Source of the DNA: Flexivirga meconopsidis
GTDB lineage: Bacteria > Actinomycetota > Actinomycetes > Actinomycetales > Dermatophilaceae
Reading direction: 5' to 3'
Assembly (NCBI RefSeq): GCF_026162425.1
Contig: NZ_JAOBQJ010000001.1
Location: 1,051,715 to 1,115,714 of the forward strand
DNA length: 64,000 nucleotides
How positions within the stretch are numbered: the first letter of the stretch is position 1; each line of letters starts with the position of its first letter. The position numbers and the translations under genes were made by a program. The notes beneath the pieces are model-generated. The model searched no databases and had not been told where the DNA came from. It saw only the letters and a program-made list of their open reading frames with translations. Positions 34,410-44,532 of this stretch are shown here, in pieces.

Positions 34410-35900
34410 GTGACCGCAACACCCGCAGCCGTCATCGTCCTGTCCGCAGGCGACGGCACCCGGATGAAGTCGAGCCTCAACAAGGCGCTGCACCGCATCG
34501 CCGGCCGCACGCTGGTCGGGCATGCCGTGAGCGCCGCGGTCGGCACCGGCGCGTCATACGTCGCGGTGGTCGTGCGCGCCCAGAAGGAAGCCGTCGGCGC
34601 GGCCGCCCGCGAGATCGACGAGGCCGTCGTGCTCGCCGAGCAGGACGACATCTACGGCACCGGGCGCGCGGCCGAGTGCGGCCTCGCGGCTCTGCCGCCG
34701 GACCTGGCAGGCACCGTCGTGGTGACGACGGGCGACACCCCGCTGCTGACCGCCGAGACGCTGCTCCAGCTCACCGCCGACCACGCCGAGCACGGCGCGG
34801 CGGTCACGGTGATGACCGGGATCCTCGACGACGCCACCGGATATGGCCGGATCGTGCGCAACGACATCGGCGAGGTGCAGGCGATCGTCGAGCACAAGCA
34901 GGCCACCGAGGAAGAGCGCAAGATCGGCGAATTCAACTCCGGCATCTTCGCTTTCGACGCCGACGTGCTGCGCGACGCGCTCGCCCAGGTCGACGTGCAC
35001 GAGCAGGCGGGGGAGAAGTACCTCACCGACGTCGTCGCGGTCGCGGTCGGTAAGGGCCTGCACGTGCGCGCCCACGTGCTCGACGACCTGTGGCAGACCG
35101 AGGGCGTCAACGACAAGGCCCAGCTTGCCCGGCTCGGCAAGGAGCTCAACCGGCGGCTGCTCGACGACCTCATGCGGCAGCAGGGCGCGATCGTGATCGA
35201 CCCCGACACCACCTGGGTCGACGTCGACGTCACCGTCGGCCAGGACACCGTGGTGCGACCGGGCTGCCAACTGCACGGCGCCACCACGATCGGTGCCGGC
35301 TGCGAGATCGGCCCCGACACCACCCTGACCGACACCGAGGTCGCCGACGGCGCGAAGGTCGTCCGGTCGCACGCCAACCTGGCCTACATCGGGCCCGAGG
35401 CCGACGTGGGGCCGTTCTCCTACCTGCGGCCGGGCACCGAGCTCGGACGGGCGGGGAAGATCGGCGGCTTCGTGGAGACCAAGAACACCCAGATCGGCGA
35501 CGGCGCGAAGGTGCCGCACCTGACGTATGCCGGGGACGCCACGATCGGCGCGGGCGCCAACGTCGGCGCCGGCACGATCTTCGCCAACTACGACGGGGTG
35601 GCCAAGCACCGCACGAATGTCGGGCGGGCCAGCTTCATCGGCAGCAACTCGGTGCTGGTCGCACCGGTCGACATCGCCGACGGGGTGTATGTCGCCGCCG
35701 GCTCCGCGATCTACGAGAACATCGAGCCGGGCCGCCTCGGGATCACCCGGGCAGAGCAACACAACGTGGACGGCTGGGTCGCCCGCCGTCGCGCCGGCAC
35801 CAGCACCGACGAAGCCGCGCGGGAGGCGCTCGCGGGCGACCCGCAGGCGTCCTCCGACTCTCCGGAAACCACTGACGAGCAAGGGGATTCACCCGCATGA
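34410..35900 (+). CDS. glmU: Bifunctional UDP-GlcNAc pyrophosphorylase/glucosamine-1-phosphate acetyltransferase
   Basis: 496 residues: N-terminal nucleotidyltransferase (about 1-230) and C-terminal left-handed beta-helix acetyltransferase (about 255-460) with hexapeptide repeats such as IGPEADVGPFSYLRPGTELG, then an acidic tail of about 35 residues. It makes UDP-GlcNAc for peptidoglycan. The nucleotide-binding motif reads VLSAGDGTRMKSSLNKALH; the usual Pro before the conserved Lys is Asn here. GTG at 34410 with CAGGAG upstream. Coupled to prs by a 4-bp overlap. Confidence 0.96.
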   Translation: MTATPAAVIVLSAGDGTRMKSSLNKALHRIAGRTLVGHAVSAAVGTGASYVAVVVRAQKEAVGAAAREIDEAVVLAEQDDIYGTGRAAECGLAALPPDLAGTVVVTTGDTPLLTAETLLQLTADHAEHGAAVTVMTGILDDATGYGRIVRNDIGEVQAIVEHKQATEEERKIGEFNSGIFAFDADVLRDALAQVDVHEQAGEKYLTDVVAVAVGKGLHVRAHVLDDLWQTEGVNDKAQLARLGKELNRRLLDDLMRQQGAIVIDPDTTWVDVDVTVGQDTVVRPGCQLHGATTIGAGCEIGPDTTLTDTEVADGAKVVRSHANLAYIGPEADVGPFSYLRPGTELGRAGKIGGFVETKNTQIGDGAKVPHLTYAGDATIGAGANVGAGTIFANYDGVAKHRTNVGRASFIGSNSVLVAPVDIADGVYVAAGSAIYENIEPGRLGITRAEQHNVDGWVARRRAGTSTDEAAREALAGDPQASSDSPETTDEQGDSPA

Positions 35901-36874
35901 CCACCGGTATGAAGCGCACCACCGAGAAGAACCTGATGGTCTTCTCCGGCCGGGCACACCCCGAACTTGCCGAGTCCGTCGCCGCCGACCTCGGCACCCA
36001 GCTGGTGCCGACCGAGCTGCGTGACTTCGCCAACACCGAGATGTACGTGCGCTTCGAGGAGTCGGTGCGCGGGTGCGATGCGTTCGTCATCCAGAGCCAC
36101 ACCGCGCCGATCAACAAGTGGATCATGGAGCACCTGATCATGGTCGACGCGCTGAAGCGCGCGAGCGCCAAGCGGATCACCGTGGTCACCCCGTTCTACG
36201 GCTACGCCCGGCAGGACAAGAAGTCCCGCGGCCGCGAGCCGATCAGCGCGCGCCTCATGGCCGACATGTTCAAGACCGCGGGAGCCGACCGGCTGATGGC
36301 GGTCGACCTGCACACCGACCAGATCCAGGGCTTCTTCGACGGACCGGTCGACCACCTGCAGGCGATGCCGATCCTCACCGACTACGTCTCGCGCAAGTAC
36401 GGCGCCGAGGACCTCACGGTCGTCTCGCCGGACGCCGGCCGGATCAAGGTCGCCGAGGCCTGGTCGAAGCGGCTGGACGGCGCGCCGCTGGCCTTCATCC
36501 ACAAGACCCGCGACGTCACGCAGTCCAACCAGAGCGTCGCCAACCGGGTCATCGGCCACGTCGAGGGCCGCACCTGCATCCTGGTCGACGACATGATCGA
36601 CTCCGGCGGCACGATCGTGCACGCTGCCGACGCGCTGATGGCCGACGGCGCCGCGAGCGTGGTCATCGCCGCGACCCACGCGATCTTCTCCGACCCGGCG
36701 GCGGCACGCCTGCGCGACTCGGTCGCCCGCGAGGTGATCGTCACCGACACGCTGCCCATCACCGCGGACAAGGGTTTTGAGAAGCTCACGCCGCTGTCGA
36801 TCGCGCCATTGCTCGGCAAGGCGATCCGCGAGGTCTTCGAGGACGGCTCGGTGACCTCGATGTTCACCCCCTAG
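35897..36874 (+). CDS. prs: Ribose-phosphate pyrophosphokinase
   Basis: 325 residues, makes PRPP from ribose 5-phosphate and ATP. The PRPP-binding signature is VDDMIDSGGTI, the flexible catalytic loop lies around GAPLAFIHKTRDV, and the divalent-cation site DLHTDQIQGFF is present. ATG at 35897 overlaps the glmU stop; a second ATG four codons later is possible. The glmU-prs-rplY order is conserved in actinobacteria. The 253 bp that follow hold the rplY leader, with no further gene recognised. Confidence 0.96.
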   Translation: MTTGMKRTTEKNLMVFSGRAHPELAESVAADLGTQLVPTELRDFANTEMYVRFEESVRGCDAFVIQSHTAPINKWIMEHLIMVDALKRASAKRITVVTPFYGYARQDKKSRGREPISARLMADMFKTAGADRLMAVDLHTDQIQGFFDGPVDHLQAMPILTDYVSRKYGAEDLTVVSPDAGRIKVAEAWSKRLDGAPLAFIHKTRDVTQSNQSVANRVIGHVEGRTCILVDDMIDSGGTIVHAADALMADGAASVVIAATHAIFSDPAAARLRDSVAREVIVTDTLPITADKGFEKLTPLSIAPLLGKAIREVFEDGSVTSMFTP

Positions 36875-37127
36875 AAGCCGGCACTCGCCGGATGCGGGGC
36901 CGGAGGCGCGATTTGGGCCGAACGCGGCTCCCGTCATACGATCTATGCCGCCAGCCTCGGCGAGGGACGCGCGCACGGCCGTCCGTGATCGACAAGGTGT
37001 GCACCAGGCGTCCGCATCATTTGCGCACCTGGCTCTTGCGCTCCACGTCGTCGTTCACCGACATCCGCGCCACGTCCCGCGTCGAGGCAGCACCCCGAAG
37101 CTCCATCTCACGACGCAAGGAAACCTC

Positions 37128-37814
37128 ATGGCACAGAACGAGATTCGTCTCGATGCCGCGCTCCGCACGGAGTTCGGCAAGGGCGCGGCCCGCCGCATTC
37201 GCCGCGACAACAAGATCCCCGCGGTGCTCTACGGCCACGGCTCGGACCCGGTCCACCTGACGCTGCCCGGTCACGACACCATGCTGGCGCTGAAGAACGC
37301 CAACGCGATCCTCACGCTCGACTTCGACGGCAAGCACGAGCTGGCCCTCGCCAAGGACGTGCAGCGCGACCCGATCAAGCCGGTCATCGAGCACGTCGAC
37401 CTGGTCATCGTCAAGCGCGGCGAGAAGGTCACGGTCGACGTCGGTGTCCACGTCGAGGGCGAGGCCGCCCCCGAGACCAACGTCGTGGTCGAGAACCCGA
37501 CGCTGTCCGTCGAGGCCGACGTGCTGTCGATCCCCGAGTGGTTCACCGTCTCGGTCGAGGGCCTGGAGGCCGGCAGCCAGATCCTGGCCAAGGACGTCGA
37601 GCTGCCCGACGGCGTCACGCTGATCGCCGACGAGGAGCTGCTCGTGGTCAACGTGACTCAGCAGGTCTCCGCCGAGGAGCTCGAGGCCGAGCTCGAGGCC
37701 GCCGAGGAAGAGGCCGGCATCGAGAAGGAAGAGTCCGACGAGGAGGCCGCCGAGGGCGAGTCCTCCGAGGGCGGCGAGTCCGAGGGTGGCGACGAGGAGT
37801 CGTCCGAGGGCTGA
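37128..37814 (+). CDS. rplY: 50S ribosomal protein L25 (long, CTC/TL5 form)
   Basis: 228 residues: the 5S-rRNA-binding L25 domain (about 5-92, with GKGAARRIRRDNKIPAVLYGHG), a C-terminal TL5/CTC beta domain (about 100-185), and an extreme acidic tail of Glu, Asp, Ser and Gly (about 185-228). ATG at 37128 has AAGGAAA upstream; the in-frame upstream region lacks a coding signature. Followed by a strong terminator. Confidence 0.95.
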   Translation: MAQNEIRLDAALRTEFGKGAARRIRRDNKIPAVLYGHGSDPVHLTLPGHDTMLALKNANAILTLDFDGKHELALAKDVQRDPIKPVIEHVDLVIVKRGEKVTVDVGVHVEGEAAPETNVVVENPTLSVEADVLSIPEWFTVSVEGLEAGSQILAKDVELPDGVTLIADEELLVVNVTQQVSAEELEAELEAAEEEAGIEKEESDEEAAEGESSEGGESEGGDEESSEG

Positions 37815-37834
37815 TCCTCCCCGCAGCACGCGAG

Positions 37835-37869
37835 AGCGGCTCCGACCTTGGCTGGTCGGGGCCGCTTTC
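37835..37869 (+). terminator. Rho-independent-type terminator after rplY
   Basis: Stem 37835-37847 with 37854-37866 (13 bp, one mismatch or wobble), loop TTGGCT, followed by TTTCC (the first T belongs to the stem). Confidence 0.85.
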
Positions 37870-37893
37870 CTATGTCCGGAATGTCATCGTGTT

Positions 37894-37916
37894 TATACCC
37901 CTGGGGGGTATATAGT
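37894..37916 (+). promoter_or_regulatory. CsoR-type copper operator overlapping the copB promoter
   Basis: TATACCCC (37894-37901), TGG, GGGGTATA (37905-37912) is a perfect 8-bp inverted repeat with the A-T-rich ends and C/G core of CsoR-family operators. Its right end is part of a good -10 element, TATAGT (37911-37916), so a bound repressor would cover the promoter. The implied start near 37922 leaves a leader of about 15 nt before copB. No csoR gene is seen in the window. Confidence 0.82.
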
Positions 37917-37935
37917 GACGGTCGGAGGTAAGGCG

Positions 37936-40029
37936 ATGACGATGGATCACCAACACGGGTCCGGCACGATGCAGCACGGCTCCCACACGCCTGAGGCGCC
38001 GGCGGGCGACCACGGCGGTATGCACCATTCGGGCCAGGGCGCGCATGCCGGGCATGCGGGGCACGGCGATCACGTGGCCAGGTTCCGGCGGCTCTTCTGG
38101 ATCATGCTGCTCATCGCGATCCCGGTCGTCGGGTGCTCGGCGATGTTCGCGTCGCTGATCGGCTACTCCGTGCCGGACGGCCTCGGCTGGGTGTCGCCGG
38201 TGCTCGGCACCGTGATGTACGTGTGGGGCGGTTCGCCGTTCCTGACGGGTGCGGTGAGCGAGATCCGGGCGCGGCAGCCCGGGATGATGCTGCTCATCGG
38301 CCTGGCGATCTCGGTGGCGTTCCTCGCGTCCTGGGGCGCCAGCCTCGGCGTCCTGCACCACGAGCTCGACTTCTGGTGGGAGCTCGCGCTGCTGATCGTG
38401 ATCATGCTGCTCGGCCACTGGGTCGAGATGCGGTCGCTGGCCCAAACCACCTCTGCGCTGGACACTTTGGCGGCGCTGCTGCCCGACGAGGCCGAGCGCG
38501 TCGAGGGCGACCAGGTGGTGTCCGTCGCGCCGTCGCAGCTGCGCGTGGGGGACGTTGTCGTCATACGGCCCGGTGGGCGGGTGCCTGCGGACGGTCGCGT
38601 CGTGCAGGGTGCGGCGAGCGTGGACGAATCCATGCTGACCGGGGAGTCCAAGCCGGTGCGCCGGTCCGCGGGCGACCCGGTCGTCGCCGGCACGGTCGCC
38701 ACCGACTCCGGGTTGCGGGTCGAGGTCACCGCGATCGGCGACGACACCGCGCTCGCGGGCATCCAGCAGCTGGTCGCCGATGCGCAGGCGTCGTCGTCGC
38801 GGGCACAGCGCCTCGCCGACCGGGCCGCCGCGCTGCTCTTCTGGTATGCCCTGGGCGCCGCGGTGATCACCGCGATCGTGTGGGCGCTGGTCGGACAGCC
38901 GGACGAGGGTGTAGTCCGCACGATCACGGTGCTGGTGATCGCCTGCCCGCACGCCCTGGGCCTGGCAATCCCGCTGGTCGTGGCGATCTCGACCGAGCGG
39001 GCGGCCAAGGCCGGCGTGCTGGTCAAGGACCGGCTCGCGCTGGAGAGCATGCGCACCGTCGACACCGTGCTCTTCGACAAGACCGGCACGCTGACCAAGG
39101 GTGCGCCCGCTGTGACTGCGGTCGAGCCGGCCGGCGGCTTCACCCGGGACCAGCTGGTGAGTCTTGCCGCGGCCGCCGAGGCCGACTCCGAGCACCCGCT
39201 CGCCAAGGCGATCGTGCAGGCCGCCCGCGGGCTCGACATACCGGAGGCGAGTGACTTCTCCTCCTCGCCGGCCGTCGGAGTGCGTGCCGTGGTCGACGGC
39301 CGCGTCATAGCGGTCGGTGGGCCGAATCTGCTGGAGGAGACCCACACCGACGAGCTCCCGATCGCCGATGTATGGCGCAAGGACGGCGCGATCATCCTGC
39401 ATGTCCTGGTCGACGGCAAGATCGCCGGGGCGCTTCGGCTCGCCGACGAGATCAGGCCCGAATCCCGTGAAGCGGTAAAGGCTTTGGCCGATCGCGGCGT
39501 GCAAGTGGTCATGATCACCGGCGACGCGGAAGCGGTCGCGGCGTCGGTCGCGGCCGAACTCGGCATCGAACGCTTCTTCGCGGGCGTCCGTCCGCAGGAC
39601 AAGGCCGCCGCGGTCGAACAGCTGCGTGCCGAGGGCCGCAAGGTCGCGATGGTCGGCGACGGTGTCAACGACGCACCCGCGCTCGCCGCGGCCGACGTCG
39701 GCATCGCGATCGGCGCCGGCACCGACGTGGCGATCGCGTCCGCCGGGGTGATCCTCGCCAGCGACGACCCGCGCTCGGTGGTCTCGGTGATCGAGTTGTC
39801 GCGCGCGAGCTACCGCAAGATGAAGCAGAACCTCTGGTGGGCGGCCGGCTACAACCTGATCGCGGTGCCGCTCGCCGCGGGGGTGCTCGCTCCGTGGGGC
39901 TTCGTGCTGCCGATGTCGGTCGGCGCCATCCTGATGTCGCTGTCGACCGTGGTCGTGGCGCTCAACGCCCAGCTGCTGCGGCGGCTCGACCTGCGGCCGG
40001 AGGCGGTCATCGGCACCGGCGCGCGCTGA
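37936..40029 (+). CDS. copB: Copper-transporting P-type ATPase, CopB type (P1B-3)
   Basis: 697 residues. The N-terminus is rich in His and Met (about 1-55, such as MDHQHGSGTMQHGSH) rather than having a CxxC metal domain. The intramembrane motif is Cys-Pro-His (C337 P338 H339, in ACPHALGLAIP), the mark of P1B-3 pumps. Phosphorylation motif DKTGT has Asp381; TGES, and the hinge MVGDGVNDAPAL are present. It exports copper ions. ATG at 37936 has GGAGG seven bases before it; a longer frame would cross the promoter. Probably induced by copper through the operator just upstream. Confidence 0.94.
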   Translation: MTMDHQHGSGTMQHGSHTPEAPAGDHGGMHHSGQGAHAGHAGHGDHVARFRRLFWIMLLIAIPVVGCSAMFASLIGYSVPDGLGWVSPVLGTVMYVWGGSPFLTGAVSEIRARQPGMMLLIGLAISVAFLASWGASLGVLHHELDFWWELALLIVIMLLGHWVEMRSLAQTTSALDTLAALLPDEAERVEGDQVVSVAPSQLRVGDVVVIRPGGRVPADGRVVQGAASVDESMLTGESKPVRRSAGDPVVAGTVATDSGLRVEVTAIGDDTALAGIQQLVADAQASSSRAQRLADRAAALLFWYALGAAVITAIVWALVGQPDEGVVRTITVLVIACPHALGLAIPLVVAISTERAAKAGVLVKDRLALESMRTVDTVLFDKTGTLTKGAPAVTAVEPAGGFTRDQLVSLAAAAEADSEHPLAKAIVQAARGLDIPEASDFSSSPAVGVRAVVDGRVIAVGGPNLLEETHTDELPIADVWRKDGAIILHVLVDGKIAGALRLADEIRPESREAVKALADRGVQVVMITGDAEAVAASVAAELGIERFFAGVRPQDKAAAVEQLRAEGRKVAMVGDGVNDAPALAAADVGIAIGAGTDVAIASAGVILASDDPRSVVSVIELSRASYRKMKQNLWWAAGYNLIAVPLAAGVLAPWGFVLPMSVGAILMSLSTVVVALNAQLLRRLDLRPEAVIGTGAR

Positions 40030-40062
40030 CCGGTCGCGGGCGATGCGTCATACTCGCTGCCC

Positions 40063-40653
40063 GTGAGTGACACCCCGCCCTGGCTGATCGTCGGACTCGG
40101 CAACCCCGGCCCGAAGTATGCCGGCAACCGGCACAACATCGGCGCGATGGTCGTGCAGCGCGTCGCCGACGACGCGGGTGCGAGCCTGCGGGCGCACAAG
40201 GTGGGCGCTAGTGCCGCCCAGGTGCGGCTCGCGGGGGAGCCGGCCGTGATCGCGATCCCGACCAGCTACATGAACGAGTCGGGCGGTCCGGTCGCCGGGC
40301 TCATGCGCTTCTTCAAGGTGCCGCTGGAGCGCCTGGTGGTGATCCACGACGAGCTCGACATCGACTTCGCGGCGCTGCGGCTCAAGCGAGGCGGAGGAGA
40401 GGGTGGCCACAACGGGCTGCGCTCGATCAGCAAGTCGGTCGGCAGCAAGGACTATCTGCGGGTGCGCGTCGGGATCGGCCGGCCGCCCGGCCGGATGGAT
40501 CCTGCGGCATACGTGCTGAAGGACTTCAACGCCACCGAGCGCAAGGAGCTGGACTTCCTGATCCCGGAGGCGATCGAGGCAACCGAGCTGCTGCTGCACC
40601 GCGGGCTCACCGACGCGCAGAACGTCGTGCACGCCCGTGGCGGCACGCGGTGA
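40063..40653 (+). CDS. pth: Peptidyl-tRNA hydrolase
   Basis: 196 residues, recycles peptidyl-tRNA released from ribosomes. Signatures: [20 protein letters not shown] with the catalytic His in NRHN, then [12 protein letters not shown] and the [10 protein letters not shown] segment with its catalytic Asp. GTG at 40063. In related genomes pth follows rplY directly; here the copper ATPase is inserted between them. Confidence 0.95.
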   Translation: MSDTPPWLIVGLGNPGPKYAGNRHNIGAMVVQRVADDAGASLRAHKVGASAAQVRLAGEPAVIAIPTSYMNESGGPVAGLMRFFKVPLERLVVIHDELDIDFAALRLKRGGGEGGHNGLRSISKSVGSKDYLRVRVGIGRPPGRMDPAAYVLKDFNATERKELDFLIPEAIEATELLLHRGLTDAQNVVHARGGTR

Positions 40654-40838
40654 CGAGCTGTACGACGCGCTGCCCGTCTCGTAAGCGACCGTGACGCCGG
40701 CCGCACGGTTGGTCACGGGATCCACGGCTGTCGGACCGGCCGCCTAGAATTGACCACGTCACCCCGACCGCAGCGCGAGTCGGGGCCGTTTGCGTTGCCA
40801 CCATGAGCGTCGAAAAGACCCGTCAGAAGGATGTGCCC

Positions 40839-43800
40839 GTGAGCCTGCAGCCAGTGCTCGATCTGCTTGCCCGCGACGACGCCGTTGTGCGGCTGATGTC
40901 GCATGTCGGCACCGCGGGCGTCGTCGACGTCGCGGGGGCGGCCGGCGTGCGGGCGCCGCTGACTGCGCTGCTGGCGAACGGCGACGACGACCGAGCGGGA
41001 CGCACCGTGCTCCTCGTCACCGCCACCGGGCGGGAAGCCGGCGACCTCGCGCAGTGCCTGCGTTCCTTCCTGCCGGACGACAAGGTGGTGGAGTTCCCCA
41101 GCTGGGAGACGCTGCCGCACGAGCGACTCAGCCCGCGCAGCGACACCGTCGGCCGCCGCCTCGCGGTGCTGCGGCGTCTCGTCCACCCCGACCCCGATGA
41201 CGAGACCTACGGTCCGGTCGATGTCGTCGTCGCCAGCGTGCGCGCGCTGATGCAGCCGATCGCCAAGGGGCTCGGCGACCTGGCACCGGTGGCGCTGCGC
41301 GCCGGGCAGGACGCCGACCTGCCGGATGTGGTGGAGGCGCTCGCGGCCGCCGCCTACACGCGCACCGACCTGGTCGAGCGTCGTGGCGAATTCGCCGTGC
41401 GCGGAGGCATTCTCGACGTCTTTCCGCCGACCGAGGAACACCCGGTCCGGGTTGAGTTCTGGGGTGACACGGTCGAGGAGATCCGCTGGTTCAAGGTCGC
41501 CGATCAGCGCAGTCTCGAGGTCGCCGAGCACGGCCTGTGGGCGCCGCCCTGTCGTGAGTTGCTGCTCACCGACGAGGTGCGTGCACGCGCTGAGACGCTC
41601 GCCGGCCAGTTGCCGGGCGTGCAGGACATGCTGCTGAAGGTCGCGGAGGGCATCGCCGTCGAAGGCATGGAGTCGCTCGCGCCGATCCTGCTGGCCGGCG
41701 GCACCGCCGGTGGCATGGAGACGCTGCTCGATGTCGTGCCCGACGGCACGATCGTCGCGCTCGCCGACCCGGAGCGGGTGCGCACGCGAGCCCACGATCT
41801 GGTCGCGACGAGTGCGGAGTTCCTCGACGCCAGCTGGGCCAATGCGGCAGCCGGCAACGCCGTGCCGGTCGACCTGCAGTCGGTGCTCGGCACCGCCTCC
41901 TACTGGTCACTCGCCGAACTGCGCGACCATGCTCTTGCCAAAAGCCTTGCCTGGTGGTCGTTCTCGTCCTTCGCGACCGACGACGAGCTGACCGACTTCA
42001 CCGAGGACGAACTGCCCGGCGAGCGGGTCAACCTCGGCACCGCGCAGGTCCCGGCATACCGGGGAAACACCGAGCAGGCGGTCGGCGACATCCGCGACTG
42101 GGTGAAGGACAACCAGCGAGTGCTGATCGTCACCGAGGGGGCGGGGCTCGGGCACCGCATCGGGGAAGTGCTGCGCGACCACGACGTCGCCTCGCACCGG
42201 CTCGACCAACTAACGCCGGGCTCGGTCGAGTTGGCGACCGCCGCCTACGGTCACGGATTTGCTTTGCCGGCAAGCAATTTCGTGCTGCTCTCCGAGAGCG
42301 ACCTGACCGGTTCGGCGGGGCAGGGCGGCAGCACCAAGGACATGCGCCGGATGCCGTCCCGCCGCCGCAACGTGGTCGATCCGCTGCAGCTCAACCCGGG
42401 TGATTTCGTGGTGCACGAGCAGCACGGTGTGGGTCGTTTCGCCAAGATGATGCAGCGCAACGTGCACGGCGCCACCCGCGAATACCTGGTCATCGACTAC
42501 GCCCCGGCCAAGAAGGGGCAGCCCGCCGACCAGCTCTACGTGCCCACCGACCAGCTCGACCAGGTCACCCGATACGTCGGAGGCGAGCAGCCCAGCCTCA
42601 ACAAGATGGGCGGATCCGACTGGCAGACAACCAAGTCCAGGGCGCGGCGACACGTGCGGCAGATTGCTGCCGAGCTGATCCAGCTCTACTCGGCCCGGAT
42701 GGCGACCGAGGGTCATTCCTTCGGTCCGGACACTCCGTGGCAGCGGGAGCTGGAGGACGCCTTTGCGTATGTCGAGACTCCCGACCAGCTGAGCAGCATC
42801 GACGAGGTCAAGGCCGACATGGAGAAGTCGGTCCCGATGGACCGCCTCATCTGCGGCGACGTCGGCTACGGCAAGACGGAGATCGCAATTCGCGCGGCCT
42901 TCAAGGCGATTCAGGACGGCAAGCAGGTCGCGGTCCTGGTGCCGACCACTCTGCTCGTCAAGCAGCACGAGCAAACCTTCACCGAGCGTTACGCCGGCTT
43001 CCCGGTGACCGTCCGTGCACTGTCCCGGTTCCAGAGCGACCGTGAGGCACGCGAAATCCTGGACGGATTGCGTTCCGGCGCAATCGATCTGGTGATCGGC
43101 ACGCACCGGCTGCTCTCCAACGAGGTGAAGTTCAAGGACCTCGGTCTTGTGGTCGTCGACGAGGAGCAGCGCTTCGGCGTCGAGCACAAGGAGCAGCTCA
43201 AGCAGATGCGCACCGCCGTGGACGTGCTCGCCATGTCGGCGACGCCGATCCCGCGCACGCTCGAGATGGCGGTGACGGGCATTCGTGAGATGTCCACTCT
43301 GGCAACGCCGCCCGAGGAGCGTCACCCGGTGCTCACGTTCGTCGGGGCGTATGACGAGAAGCAGATCGGCGCCGCCATACGCCGAGAGCTGATGCGCGAG
43401 GGCCAGGTGTTCTACGTGCACAACAAGGTCGGCTCGATCGAGAAGGCCGCGGCCCGTCTGCGGGAGCTGGTCCCCGAAGCGCGCATCGCCACCGCGCACG
43501 GCAAGATGTCCGAGGGCCGGTTGGAGCAGGTGGTGACCGACTTCTGGGAGCGCGAGTTCGATGTGCTCGTCTGCACCACGATTGTCGAGACGGGGCTCGA
43601 CATCTCCAACGCCAATACGCTGATCGTCGAGCGTGCCGACGTCCTCGGCCTGTCCCAGCTGCACCAGCTGCGCGGCCGTGTCGGACGCGGCCGCGAACGT
43701 GCCTATTCCTACTTCCTCTTCCCGCCCGAGAAGCCGCTCACCGACACCGCGCACGACCGGTTGCAGACCATCGCCAGTCACACCGATCTCGGCGCCGGCA

Positions 43801-44444
43801 TGCAGGTGGCGATGAAGGACCTGGAGATCCGCGGCGCCGGCAACCTGCTCGGCGGCGAGCAGTCGGGTCACATCGCGGGAGTGGGATTTGACCTCTACGT
43901 GCGCATGGTCGGCGAGGCGGTCGCCGACTTCCGCGGCGACGGCACCAGTGCGGCGCCGACCGAGGTCAAGATCGAGCTGCCGGTCGACGCCCACCTGCCG
44001 CACGACTACGTGCCGGGGGAGCGGCTGCGGCTGGAGGCCTACAAGAAGCTGGCGACCGTCGAGGACGAGGCCGGACTGGGCGAGATCGAGGCCGAACTGC
44101 GTGACCGTTACGGCGCGCCGCCCGAGCCGGTGCAGCACCTCTTCGAGGTGGCCAGGCTCCGAGTGATCGCGCGGCAGGCCGGCATCGGCGACATCGCCGT
44201 GCAGGGCCGCATGATCCGCTTCGGACCGGTCGACCTGCGCGAGAGCCAGCAGCTGCGGTTGGAGCGGATCTACAAGGGCACGATGATCAAGCCGGCGATC
44301 CACCAGATCCTGGTGCCGCAGCCGAAGACCGCGCCGGTCGGCGGGCAGCCGTTGCGCAACACCGAGGTGCTGCAGTGGGCTGCACAGCTGATCAAGGCGG
44401 TGCTGCTGGACGACATCGCGGCAGCCGCGGGTGCGGCGTCGTGA
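40839..44444 (+). CDS. mfd: Transcription-repair coupling factor
   Basis: 1201 residues, an ATP-driven translocase that removes stalled RNA polymerase and recruits nucleotide excision repair. Order: UvrB-like region (about 1-450), RNA-polymerase-interaction domain (about 520-600, with PGDFVVHEQHGVGRF), RecG-like helicase motor with Walker A CGDVGYGKTEIA, the DEEQ box in VVDEEQRFGVEH, and helicase motif VI LHQLRGRVGRGRERAYSY, then the C-terminal TRCF domain. GTG at 40839 has AGAAGGA upstream; the ATG at 40803 has no ribosome-binding site. Confidence 0.96.
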   Translation: MSLQPVLDLLARDDAVVRLMSHVGTAGVVDVAGAAGVRAPLTALLANGDDDRAGRTVLLVTATGREAGDLAQCLRSFLPDDKVVEFPSWETLPHERLSPRSDTVGRRLAVLRRLVHPDPDDETYGPVDVVVASVRALMQPIAKGLGDLAPVALRAGQDADLPDVVEALAAAAYTRTDLVERRGEFAVRGGILDVFPPTEEHPVRVEFWGDTVEEIRWFKVADQRSLEVAEHGLWAPPCRELLLTDEVRARAETLAGQLPGVQDMLLKVAEGIAVEGMESLAPILLAGGTAGGMETLLDVVPDGTIVALADPERVRTRAHDLVATSAEFLDASWANAAAGNAVPVDLQSVLGTASYWSLAELRDHALAKSLAWWSFSSFATDDELTDFTEDELPGERVNLGTAQVPAYRGNTEQAVGDIRDWVKDNQRVLIVTEGAGLGHRIGEVLRDHDVASHRLDQLTPGSVELATAAYGHGFALPASNFVLLSESDLTGSAGQGGSTKDMRRMPSRRRNVVDPLQLNPGDFVVHEQHGVGRFAKMMQRNVHGATREYLVIDYAPAKKGQPADQLYVPTDQLDQVTRYVGGEQPSLNKMGGSDWQTTKSRARRHVRQIAAELIQLYSARMATEGHSFGPDTPWQRELEDAFAYVETPDQLSSIDEVKADMEKSVPMDRLICGDVGYGKTEIAIRAAFKAIQDGKQVAVLVPTTLLVKQHEQTFTERYAGFPVTVRALSRFQSDREAREILDGLRSGAIDLVIGTHRLLSNEVKFKDLGLVVVDEEQRFGVEHKEQLKQMRTAVDVLAMSATPIPRTLEMAVTGIREMSTLATPPEERHPVLTFVGAYDEKQIGAAIRRELMREGQVFYVHNKVGSIEKAAARLRELVPEARIATAHGKMSEGRLEQVVTDFWEREFDVLVCTTIVETGLDISNANTLIVERADVLGLSQLHQLRGRVGRGRERAYSYFLFPPEKPLTDTAHDRLQTIASHTDLGAGMQVAMKDLEIRGAGNLLGGEQSGHIAGVGFDLYVRMVGEAVADFRGDGTSAAPTEVKIELPVDAHLPHDYVPGERLRLEAYKKLATVEDEAGLGEIEAELRDRYGAPPEPVQHLFEVARLRVIARQAGIGDIAVQGRMIRFGPVDLRESQQLRLERIYKGTMIKPAIHQILVPQPKTAPVGGQPLRNTEVLQWAAQLIKAVLLDDIAAAAGAAS

Positions 44445-44532
44445 CGCCGACGCCATACGGCACAGACGGTGCTGGCATGATGCTGCGGGGTCTTTGCGCC
44501 CCGTTCTGCTTGTCGTGAAGAAAGGTCAGTCC

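Noticed and set aside
36875..37127. tRNA or small gene between prs and rplY
   Set aside because: No cloverleaf or convincing frame found; treated as the rplY leader.
37786..37935. 50-residue N-terminal extension of the copper ATPase
   Set aside because: It would be read through the rplY tail, terminator and the CsoR-type promoter; a good ribosome-binding site serves the ATG at 37936.
42210..44456. 748-codon open frame antisense to mfd
   Set aside because: High-GC coding DNA leaves the opposite strand open; its translation lacks domain patterns, while mfd is certain.
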